This document shows positions 1 through 5,592 of a stretch of DNA of 37,069 nucleotides, one piece after another. Positions within the stretch are counted from its first letter, which is position 1. Each line of letters opens with the position of its first letter. The translations under genes and the position numbers were made by a program. Source of the stretch: Candidatus Omnitrophota bacterium (GTDB lineage Bacteria; Omnitrophota; Gorgyraeia; 2-01-FULL-45-10); contig JAUYOL010000031.1 in NCBI GenBank assembly GCA_030695905.1, positions 1 to 37,069 of the forward strand, read 5' to 3'. The notes under the pieces are model-generated. The model ran no database searches, was not told the origin of the DNA, and was given only the letters and a program-made list of their open reading frames with translations.

Positions 1-35
1 GAGGGTCGCCTGTTCGAATCAGGCCAGGGACGCCA
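1..35 (+). tRNA. 3' end of a tRNA (isotype not determinable)
   Basis: The window opens inside a tRNA gene. A 5-bp T stem with loop TTCGAAT (positions 8-24), a 7-base acceptor strand (25-31), discriminator G32 and an encoded CCA (33-35) are visible. The anticodon lies outside the window, so the amino acid cannot be named. tRNA-His follows 27 bases later. Confidence 0.85.
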
Positions 36-62
36 ATTTTATGAAGAAGCAAAGAGTTTTGT

Positions 63-141
63 GGTGGGTGTAGCTCAGCCCGGCTAGAGCACTTGACTGT
101 GGCTCAAGACGTCGCGGGTTCAAATCCCGTCATCCACCCCA
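63..141 (+). tRNA. tRNA-His (anticodon GTG)
   Basis: The cloverleaf is complete. The acceptor strand is 64-70 paired with 131-137, including one G-T pair. The anticodon loop is CTGTGGC with GTG, the T loop is TTCAAAT, and CCA is encoded at 139-141. G63 faces C138, giving the extra G(-1):C73 pair diagnostic of tRNA-His. The gene borders the accessory region to its right and could be an integration target. Confidence 0.96.
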
Positions 142-148
142 GTTTCGA

Positions 149-234
149 GACAGTAGTCGAACCACGAGAGACTTCAATAACTCGTGTGATTTCAAGCAGT
201 TAGAGGATTTGGTTTTTCAGGCTCGACTACTGTC
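149..234. repeat. Palindromic element downstream of tRNA-His
   Basis: GACAGTAGTCGA (149-160) and its exact reverse complement (223-234) form a 12-bp stem enclosing 62 bases. Inside is a second hairpin, CACGAG (163-168) with CTCGTG (181-186). Another copy of the right arm lies at 2337-2351. The element is non-coding and folded, resembling a MITE or a cassette recombination site; its class is unknown. Confidence 0.7.
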
Positions 235-253
235 CTGTTTGAGTTAGTTATTG

Positions 254-272
254 GACGCCACTGCGAACCATA
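254..272 (+). repeat. 19-bp direct repeat, left copy
   Basis: GACGCCACTGCGAACCATA occurs here and again, identically and in the same orientation, at 14439-14457. The two copies bracket about 14.2 kb of accessory-looking genes. It could be an att-type target duplication or two members of a dispersed repeat. Confidence 0.75.
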
Positions 273-307
273 GAGCGCAGAGGTTAACATTCTAGAGGTG
301 CTTAATT

Positions 308-565
308 ATGAATATCTTGATTGCTGTTGTAGCTACCTTTATTGTTACTGCCATATGGCAGTTATTTTCATCAAGAAAAATACGAGCAAATCACAGATTA
401 ATGACTACAGCGTTAATTAAAGAGCTTGATGAGATGGCGATGAAGCTTGGACACAAAGACTTTATAGTATATTTAAGTGCCACTAAGGGGCATGACTATG
501 CAAATACCGCGGCCATTAATCTTAAATCATTTTATGATTCCTTTACTGATAGGGGAGCGGATTAA
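308..565 (+). CDS. Small single-pass membrane protein, unknown function
   Basis: I do not recognise this 85-residue protein. It begins with a hydrophobic segment of about 20 residues (MNILIAVVATFIVTAIWQLF), followed by a basic turn (SSRKIRANHR) and a mainly polar tail, which suggests an N-in anchor with the rest outside or facing the cytoplasm. A GAGGTG ribosome site lies 8 bases before the ATG. The next gene starts about 30 bases downstream in the same direction, so the two may be co-transcribed. The coding sequence is AT-rich like its neighbours and unlike the housekeeping genes after 25 kb, consistent with acquired DNA. Confidence 0.55.
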   Translation: MNILIAVVATFIVTAIWQLFSSRKIRANHRLMTTALIKELDEMAMKLGHKDFIVYLSATKGHDYANTAAINLKSFYDSFTDRGAD

Positions 566-594
566 TAACATTTTTGATTAATAAATGGAGCATA

Positions 595-1473
595 ATGGAT
601 AAAAAACATTTAATAATAGGGTGGATAGTTGTTTTCATTGTATTAAGTATTTCTTCGATATGTTTTTCAGAGATTATCCATACGGCTTTCAACGAACAAG
701 AGGTTAGCGGTTTTGATAAGCAATTAAAGAAACAGGGCATAGATATGCCGGAGGATGGTATTAATGAAATTCATAAAATTGATATAAATAATGATGGAAA
801 CGATGAATATGTTTTAACTAATACCAGTGGTTCTGGGCAATATTTTGATATTATTGGTATTTATAAAAAAGATGACGAGAAAATTCGAGATATATTTGAT
901 GAAATAAAATTACCATTACGGCGCTCAATTAGAGATGCTCGAAAAGAAACTTATGATTTAGAAGAAGGCTATGTAGGTCTTATGCGTGGGGAGGTAATTT
1001 TTGAAAGAGTTGATAAGCAAATATTTTTTACACTCATTGAACGAAGCGAAGATCGTCCATCTCCCTGGGCGTATAAATTTTTATGGAATAAAAATGGTAT
1101 TGAGTTAATAGCTTCCGATTCGCTTGCGAGGGGAAGACCCCTCGAGGGTGAAGCGAAAATGGAATTAATTCTAGTATTAATAATCGCTTTTGCAGCACAT
1201 ACAATAAGCATATTGCTAGCCCTATATATTTATGACGACGCAAGGCGAAGATATGTCGCCAAGATCTGGCCATTTATGTGGGCGGCCTTAGTGTACTGTG
1301 CATGGCTATTTCTTGGTTGGATATACTTTTTATCAAGACCCCCGATTACAATTCGAGATATCAAAAAACGTTCAAAGTTAAAAACAATTGTTATATGGCT
1401 TATATCATATCCCGTGGTTATTATTGTGTTCCTTTTAGTTGTTGCGGCACGTAGTTTTCTAAAAAATATTTAA
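595..1473 (+). CDS. Hypothetical membrane protein with Ca-loop-like soluble domain
   Basis: This is a 292-residue protein of unknown function. The chosen ATG is preceded by TGGAG five bases upstream; a TTG at 574 in frame is possible. The order is: one N-terminal hydrophobic segment (about residues 5-25), a soluble part containing DINNDGNDEY, which resembles the acidic loops of FG-GAP/VCBS repeats, then three hydrophobic segments in the last 100 residues. The junction between the halves (SLARGRPLEGEAK, about residues 176-188) is encoded by a perfect hairpin, and an in-frame ATG follows it at 1159. The gene may therefore be a fusion of two earlier genes through an inserted palindrome. Confidence 0.5.
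   Translation: MDKKHLIIGWIVVFIVLSISSICFSEIIHTAFNEQEVSGFDKQLKKQGIDMPEDGINEIHKIDINNDGNDEYVLTNTSGSGQYFDIIGIYKKDDEKIRDIFDEIKLPLRRSIRDARKETYDLEEGYVGLMRGEVIFERVDKQIFFTLIERSEDRPSPWAYKFLWNKNGIELIASDSLARGRPLEGEAKMELILVLIIAFAAHTISILLALYIYDDARRRYVAKIWPFMWAALVYCAWLFLGWIYFLSRPPITIRDIKKRSKLKTIVIWLISYPVVIIVFLLVVAARSFLKNI
1119..1157. repeat. Palindrome inside a coding region
   Basis: The core CGAGGGG-AAGA-CCCCTCG (1127-1144) is a 7-bp perfect stem with a four-base loop. It is enclosed by an outer TTCGCTT / AAGCGAA pair (1119-1125 and 1151-1157). It lies in frame at the boundary between the soluble and membrane halves of the host gene. Confidence 0.7.
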
Positions 1474-1482
1474 ACTAACCTC

Positions 1483-1511
1483 TTGACAATACAACCATTT
1501 AGTTGTATACT
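1483..1511 (+). promoter_or_regulatory. higBA promoter with embedded operator
   Basis: TTGACA (1483-1488), a 17-base spacer and TATACT (1506-1511) form a near-consensus sigma-70 promoter. A perfect inverted repeat, ATACAAC-6-GTTGTAT (1489-1508), fills the spacer and enters the -10. This is where a HigA-type antitoxin would bind to shut off its own operon. Autoregulation is inferred from the family. Confidence 0.85.
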
Positions 1512-1535
1512 TTATATAGGTGGAGATGAGGCTTT

Positions 1536-1919
1536 GTGGGTAGGATAGTAAGCTATTATTATTTGACAGAATCCGGCAAATGTCCGGTAAGAGAATTTAT
1601 AGATTCTTTGGATTTTAAAACACAACGTAAGTTCTTTTTTGTTAAAGAGTTATTAGAAGAATTTGGCCATAAACTGCCTTATCCGCATGCTAAATATATA
1701 GGAAATGATGTATTTGAGCTAAGATTTAGAGGACAAGAGGGGCATATAAGAGTTTTATATTTCTTTTACCATCAAGATAGGGTTATATTTACTAACGGAT
1801 TTATTAAGAAAACCGGCAAAACGCCAAAGAATGAAATAGAAACAGCAATAGAAAGAAGAAGTAAATATTTAAGCAAAACCAAAGGGGATGATTATAATGA
1901 AGATAGAAAGAGTAGATGA
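1536..1919 (+). CDS. higB: HigB/RelE-type toxin (phage Gp49-like)
   Basis: The 127-residue protein belongs to the Gp49-like branch of RelE/ParE toxins, which in HigB members cleave mRNA on the ribosome. Family signatures visible are the opening strand with PVREFIDSL, a central ELRFRGQEGHIRVLYFF strand pair, and the closing FIKKTGKTPKNEIETAIERR segment. The start is GTG, preceded by GAGG four bases upstream; no nearer ATG suits the family length. The toxin comes first and overlaps the antitoxin start by 23 bases, the usual higBA order. It is driven by a strong promoter with an operator palindrome. RNase activity is family knowledge, not tested here. Confidence 0.88.
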   Translation: MGRIVSYYYLTESGKCPVREFIDSLDFKTQRKFFFVKELLEEFGHKLPYPHAKYIGNDVFELRFRGQEGHIRVLYFFYHQDRVIFTNGFIKKTGKTPKNEIETAIERRSKYLSKTKGDDYNEDRKSR

Positions 1920-2241
1920 ACATTTAAAAGAGAAGTTAAAAGACCCTTATTTTAAAGAACTATATGAGCTTGAAGAGCAAAAATTAAAGATTGTCAAGCA
2001 CATCATTGACTATCGCATCAAAAATGATTTAACACAAGGAGATCTTGCTAAAAAGATAGGGGTGACGCAGCAGCACATATCAAAAATAGAAAATGGCGAA
2101 TTTAGCAGCATGTCTACACTTGAAAAGGTGCTTTTATCCATAGGCTATACTGTAAAGATCCAGGCAACGCCATTACGGGGAAGTATAAGGCATAGAATAG
2201 AGCAGATTATTCATCCCAAGAAAAAAGTTCAGTTCGCGTAA
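1897..2241 (+). CDS. higA: HigA-type antitoxin, XRE helix-turn-helix
   Basis: This is a 114-residue antitoxin partner of the upstream toxin. The helix-turn-helix is clear in the middle of the protein: LTQGDLAKKIGVTQQHISKI, with the typical Q-x3-A-x3-G-V-x4-I-S spacing. It should neutralise the toxin and bind the operator at 1489-1508. The ATG at 1897 is chosen because AAGGGGA lies about ten bases upstream; the in-frame ATG at 1888 sits too close to that site. It overlaps the toxin end, indicating translational coupling. The C-terminus (about 20 residues, basic) extends past the usual HTH end and runs up to a structured intergenic repeat. Confidence 0.88.
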   Translation: MKIERVDEHLKEKLKDPYFKELYELEEQKLKIVKHIIDYRIKNDLTQGDLAKKIGVTQQHISKIENGEFSSMSTLEKVLLSIGYTVKIQATPLRGSIRHRIEQIIHPKKKVQFA

Positions 2242-2413
2242 GTAGTTGGAAAGGGGATGTCGAGAGATATCTCGAGCCGAGCGCGCCTTCTTCGGTAAAA
2301 TGCTATAACTAGCTGTGCTGTAGGCTGTTGTGTGACTCGACTACTGTCTCGTTTGGGACCCCAGTTTTTGGATAGAAGTCGAACCATTTAATTATAACTA
2401 ACAGGAAACCTAT
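2242..2413. repeat. Intergenic structured repeats after higA
   Basis: The gap contains a hairpin TCGAGA-GATA-TCTCGA (2260-2275). It also has a copy of the palindrome arm TCGACTACTGTCTCG (2337-2351), an inverted copy of 146-160. A 28-base block at 2359-2386 matches 137-164, the CCA end of tRNA-His and what follows, at 23 of 28 positions. No gene is seen. Confidence 0.6.
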
Positions 2414-3676
2414 ATGAGATTTAATCCATTTCGTCCTGGTAGTATCGTTCCTCCCGGAATGTTTTGTGGGCGCATCGAAGAAATTATGGCCCTAGAACGT
2501 ATTTTATTCCAGACATCCAAAGGTAATCCTAATCATTTTTTATTGCAAGGTGAAAGGGGGATTGGTAAATCTTCATTGCTGTACTATATGCAATGTGTGG
2601 CGACTGGACAGATACTAGCGCTCGATGGACAGAAGTTTAAATTTATTAAAGTGAATTTGGAATTGACGCCTGCAAATTCGTATGTAGATATCATTAAGAA
2701 GCTAGGTACAGAACTTCAGAGAGAAGTGGCGTCATATAGTGGCGCGAAGGAATTACTTAAAACAGCTTGGAGCTTCCTGAAAAATTGGGAAGTTGCCGGA
2801 GTCAGATATAATACGCCTGCTACATCACTTAATCCTGAGGAATTATTAGATGATTTAACGCATACGATTTCAAAGACTTTGGAAGAATTTGGTGGTGAGA
2901 TAAGCGGAATTATAGTTTTGATTGATGAAGCTGACAAACCAAATGAATCTGCCAGGTTAGGCGAGTTATTAAAAATTTTAACCGAACGTTTAACAAAAAA
3001 AGGTGCAGATAGAATTTGTTTTGGATTATCGGGCTTGCCAGATGTGGTAAGAAAACTAAAAAGTAGTCATGAGTCTTCGCCACGTATCTTTGAAATTTTT
3101 ACTTTGCAATGTTTATCCCTAGAAGAAAGAAAAGAGGTTGTGCGTTCTGGATTAAGACGTGCAGAGAAAGAAAATGGTTTTGCAGTAACAATTACGCCTG
3201 AAGCAGAAAATTGGATTGGATGGTGGTCGGAAGGTTTTCCTCATTTTGTACAACAGTTTGCACATTCTGCTTTTGACACGGATATCGATAATAATATAGA
3301 TGAAAATGATGTTGATAAAGGTGCTTTTAAGGAAAATGGGGCTTTTCAACAACTTGGGGTAAAATATTTTGAAGAAATGTATTTTGATAAAATTAATTCA
3401 GATGAATATAGGGAAGTTCTAAAAGCGATGTCTCAAATAGATATTGAAATAAAAGGAAGCTGGATTTCAAGGCAGCAGATTAGGGATAAATTAGATAAAA
3501 ATGAAATTAAAATGAAGCCGACAACTTTCAATAATGCAGTTAGAACATTATTACAAAGAAAGATTATTGTCCCTAAGCCTGGTTCTAAAGGTCAGTATCG
3601 GTTTCCTACAACTTCTTTTGGTGTATGGATACGGGGATATTCTCAGGCAAAAATACAATCAGCAGCCTTGAAATAA
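2414..3676 (+). CDS. AAA-family ATPase with C-terminal winged helix
   Basis: A 420-residue stand-alone P-loop ATPase resembling the ORC/Cdc6-type archaeal ATPases found as single genes in many bacteria. It starts with FRPGSIVPPGMFCGR, the domain entry typical of that group. Walker A is GERGIGKSS (about 46-54) and Walker B is IVLIDEAD (about 166-173). A sensor-like region follows and the last 100 residues look like a winged helix (SRQQIRDKLDKNEIKMK...). AGGA lies seven bases before the ATG. It stands alone between two repeat-containing gaps with no obvious partner. A role in defence, DNA handling or element maintenance is possible but cannot be chosen from sequence. Confidence 0.75.
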   Translation: MRFNPFRPGSIVPPGMFCGRIEEIMALERILFQTSKGNPNHFLLQGERGIGKSSLLYYMQCVATGQILALDGQKFKFIKVNLELTPANSYVDIIKKLGTELQREVASYSGAKELLKTAWSFLKNWEVAGVRYNTPATSLNPEELLDDLTHTISKTLEEFGGEISGIIVLIDEADKPNESARLGELLKILTERLTKKGADRICFGLSGLPDVVRKLKSSHESSPRIFEIFTLQCLSLEERKEVVRSGLRRAEKENGFAVTITPEAENWIGWWSEGFPHFVQQFAHSAFDTDIDNNIDENDVDKGAFKENGAFQQLGVKYFEEMYFDKINSDEYREVLKAMSQIDIEIKGSWISRQQIRDKLDKNEIKMKPTTFNNAVRTLLQRKIIVPKPGSKGQYRFPTTSFGVWIRGYSQAKIQSAALK

Positions 3677-3779
3677 CCCATTTATTTACGCAATAGGAAA
3701 ATAGTAATAGTATATTTTTTATCTCACCATCCCAGAAATCAGCGAGGAATTGCCTCTCTGAATTGCGGAATGTGGTACA

Positions 3780-3856
3780 TATTAAGGTGTTTGATACATC
3801 AAGTGTCATTTGAGGGTTAGAGAGGTTTCCCCTCGGCTCATACGAGAGGGACCCCA
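3780..3856 (+). repeat. Structured intergenic repeat, copy A
   Basis: Contains GAGAGGTTTCCCCTCGGCT (3820-3838), identical to 14536-14554. Just upstream, TACAT precedes a small hairpin TCAA...TTGA around GTGTC; copy B has the same loop core but a different stem (CATGG/CCATG). It ends with GGGACCCCA and a T-rich stretch also seen at 2355-2370. Non-coding. Confidence 0.65.
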
Positions 3857-3877
3857 TTTTTTGGAATAGAAGAAAAT

Positions 3878-4219
3878 ATGGAAATAGTAGATAAGAAAAT
3901 TACAATAAACGAGCTTAAGAAAACAGCTGCAAATACTTTTGGGGATTTGGTAAAAGCAGTTGTTGATGTGGATAGGGAGTTAATCGCCCTTGATGCCGAG
4001 CTTCATTCGGATTTGGAAGCGCTGCTTATTGAGGATGGATCGAAGCAGAAAAGTTTATGGGGGATTAACCTTTATCCGGAATTAAAAGGAGATGGGTTTA
4101 TTGAATTTGATTCACTGATTAATATACGTCCGTCCGTACCAAATAGAAGTCGCGGCGTGGAAAACGAAGAAATGCAGAAAAGAATAATATTGATAGTCGC
4201 TAAATGGATAATCCTATGA
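3878..4219 (+). CDS. DUF5674 family protein
   Basis: The 113-residue protein matches DUF5674 along its whole length: a start with INELKKTAANTFGDLVKAVVDV, a central LHSDLEALLIEDGS, the signature LWGINLYPE, and a closing INIRPSVPNRSRGVENEEM. The family is soluble and conserved in candidate phyla and other bacteria; its biochemical role is unknown. The next gene starts by an ATGA overlap at its stop, so the two are translationally coupled. This pairing fits my memory of the two families occurring together, not checked here. The last four residues after IVAKW are family-variable. Confidence 0.85.
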   Translation: MEIVDKKITINELKKTAANTFGDLVKAVVDVDRELIALDAELHSDLEALLIEDGSKQKSLWGINLYPELKGDGFIEFDSLINIRPSVPNRSRGVENEEMQKRIILIVAKWIIL

Positions 4220-4548
4220 GTTATCAACATAAGGATCTCGCGTCAGGTCGATGGAATAGTCTATCGTTCCTGGAGCAAATGGCGAATATAGGCAGCGAAG
4301 TCGAGCGTGCTTTAAGCTGGCAGGCAAAAGATAATATTGCATATAGCCAAAAAGCCTTTGAACGTGCTCTTGAGCTTTTGGATTTAACATTGGATAATAG
4401 CGAAGCCCATGCTCGTATTAAAGAGCTTAGCCGTATGCGTGAAGCCATTGTTGATTATTTTATGGGCTCAAATATGTTTAATTCCACAGCGGAGTCCTGG
4501 AGAAGATATTTCTTACCCTTTGCCTATTCAGTTCGTTCCCATAGTTAA
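4216..4548 (+). CDS. Conserved hypothetical protein, partner of DUF5674
   Basis: A 110-residue, soluble, mostly helical protein. The ATG at 4216 overlaps the upstream TGA as ATGA and gives the start MSYQHKDLASGRW, which fits the conserved beginning of this family better than the ATG at 4204. Conserved-looking segments are FLEQMANIGSEVERAL, AFERALELLDLT and the C-terminal SWRRYFLPFAYSVR. The repeated helices resemble a small TPR-like bundle. No function is known to me. Coupling to DUF5674 suggests a two-subunit unit, possibly antitoxin-like or regulatory, but that is speculation. Confidence 0.8.
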   Translation: MSYQHKDLASGRWNSLSFLEQMANIGSEVERALSWQAKDNIAYSQKAFERALELLDLTLDNSEAHARIKELSRMREAIVDYFMGSNMFNSTAESWRRYFLPFAYSVRSHS

Positions 4549-4593
4549 ACCTTAAACATTAATTTAGATAAATCTTAAATTTGATTGCATCTT

Positions 4594-4690
4594 CCGTAGA
4601 GGATTGGTAACCTCAGATTCACCCTGGGCTGTATACGGAGAGGGCGCCCCATCGTTGAATTTGATCGCCCGCCGTGAGGGGAGACGCCCA
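4594..4690. other. Intergenic fold between gene pair and sigma-like gene
   Basis: The 190-base gap holds a stem CCGTA (4594-4598) / TACGG (4634-4638) enclosing GAGG...CCTC, then GGGCG...CGCCC and a GAGGGGAGACGCCC stretch. It resembles the GC-rich structured pieces in the neighbouring gaps but I found no exact repeat. No known riboswitch class was recognised. Confidence 0.4.
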
Positions 4691-4724
4691 ATTATTTTTG
4701 ATTCGGTTTCGGATATCCGGGTTA

Positions 4725-4738
4725 TATAATATACCGCC
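4725..4738 (+). promoter_or_regulatory. -10 box immediately before a start codon
   Basis: TATAAT (4725-4730) is followed by eight bases and then ATG at 4739. No ribosome-binding site fits between them, which implies a leaderless transcript. The -35 is weak (TTCGGT at 4702-4707, 17-base spacer). Confidence 0.6.
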
Positions 4739-5131
4739 ATGTTCGAAACCTATCGCCATCTTAGACACAAATATCCTAAAATCTCCTTATATCAAGAACG
4801 ACGCCTTATCAAGCAAGCGCAGGGGCGCTCCAAGAAAAAGAAGAATGAGCTTGTAGAACGCCATGTCTGGTTTGTAATCTTCCGGATCAATAATATAGCA
4901 TTCCCGGCATATCGCGCTCGTTTCGGGGAAGAGATCCTATCACAAGCCATATTTATCTTATATGAAAAAGTTAAAACTTACGACTTAAGATATAAGGATA
5001 AGAAAGGTAACTTAAAACCCGTCCGGTTTAGCTCTTATATTTGGAAAAGGATAGACGGCTTTATTATCGATTGCTTTAAGAGTGAGCTTAGTAGGGAAAA
5101 AATAAATATAAAAAAGCTTGACAATCTATAA
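4739..5131 (+). CDS. Sigma-70 region-2-only protein
   Basis: This 130-residue basic protein resembles only region 2 of sigma-70 factors. NELVERHVWFVIFRINN corresponds to region 2.1, FGEEILSQAIFILYEKVKTYD to the core-binding helix, and RFSSYIWKRIDGFIIDC to the F-S-x-Y-x-x-x-x-I motif at 2.3. There is no region 4 and the protein ends about 20 residues later. It may be a truncated sigma gene, a stand-alone regulator that binds RNA polymerase, or a remnant. The reading frame is intact with a promoter placed for leaderless translation, which argues for a live gene. The next gene's -35 lies inside its 3' end. Confidence 0.6.
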   Translation: MFETYRHLRHKYPKISLYQERRLIKQAQGRSKKKKNELVERHVWFVIFRINNIAFPAYRARFGEEILSQAIFILYEKVKTYDLRYKDKKGNLKPVRFSSYIWKRIDGFIIDCFKSELSREKINIKKLDNL

Positions 5132-5169
5132 GTTGCATAGTAAAGTAGTTTCGAAATACATAAACTATG
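5118..5169 (+). promoter_or_regulatory. Promoter and possible operator of the arsR-RND operon
   Basis: TTGACA (5118-5123), a 17-base spacer and TAAAGT (5141-5146) form a promoter. Overlapping inverted repeats follow: CATAGT (5136-5141) with ACTATG (5164-5169), and TAGTTT (5146-5151) with AAACTA (5162-5167). This is a plausible ArsR site. Confidence 0.6.
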
Positions 5170-5194
5170 AAAATAACTATAAGGAGGCGTAGCA

Positions 5195-5539
5195 ATGGAT
5201 AAGAATATGGAAGAGCGAATGTTTCAAATGCATGCCGAGGTTTGTAAAAGCATGGCTAACCCAACACGGTTAAAGATCATAAATTTATTGGGCGAAGGAG
5301 AAAAAAGCGTTGAAGAATTAAGGAAAAGTCTCAAATTACCTAAAGCGAATCTTTCTCAACATTTGAGCATACTACGCCAGCGTAGGATCGTTGCCGCAAG
5401 AAGAGAGGGTCTTAATGTTTACTATAAATGCGCAAATCAAAAAATGCTCAAAGCCTGTGCGATCTTACGAGAAGTGTTGATGGAGCAACTCGCAGACAGC
5501 GGCCGTTTAGGTAAATGGATAGATAAGGGGGAGAAATGA
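5195..5539 (+). CDS. ArsR-family winged-helix regulator
   Basis: A 114-residue dimeric repressor of the ArsR/SmtB family. The segment MANPTRLKIINLL, the recognition helix around LPKANLSQHLSIL and the beta wing RRIVAARREGLNVYY are typical. The classic metal-binding CxC in helix 3 is absent; cysteines occur only at the N-terminal helix and near the C-terminus (KCANQK, LKAC), so the signal may not be arsenic. AAGGAGG lies eight bases before the ATG. It heads a tight plus-strand operon of RND exporter, LolA-like and barrel genes, which it probably controls through the palindromes at 5136-5169. Confidence 0.9.
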   Translation: MDKNMEERMFQMHAEVCKSMANPTRLKIINLLGEGEKSVEELRKSLKLPKANLSQHLSILRQRRIVAARREGLNVYYKCANQKMLKACAILREVLMEQLADSGRLGKWIDKGEK

Positions 5540-5541
5540 CC

Positions 5542-5592
5542 CATTCGACAAGCTCAGGGTCATCCTGAGCGACTGAAAGGAGCCGAAGGATG
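5542..5592 (+). repeat. REP-like palindrome ending in the RND start codon
   Basis: The element contains GCTCAGG (5552-5558), a five-base loop and CCTGAGC (5564-5570), flanked by TTCGACA and GCCGAAGGAT. A second copy is at 10051-10105. Its last bases supply the purine-rich ribosome site and overlap the ATG of the RND gene at 5590. Confidence 0.85.

Noticed and set aside
3606-3857. Minus-strand frame starting MGSLSYEPRGNLSNP
   Set aside because: A similar P-R-G-N-L-S string appears in the frame at 14262-14576; both are readings of the GAGAGGTTTCCCC repeat in non-coding gaps, not related proteins.
4594-4690. Possible riboswitch before the sigma-like gene
   Set aside because: No known aptamer consensus is visible and the -10 box downstream predicts that this region is not transcribed with the gene.
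142-4738. Classical integron (attC array with integrase)
   Set aside because: The gaps are cassette-like, but I found no clear GTTRRRY/RYYYAAC core pairs and no integrase in the window, so only a looser cassette idea is kept as a finding.
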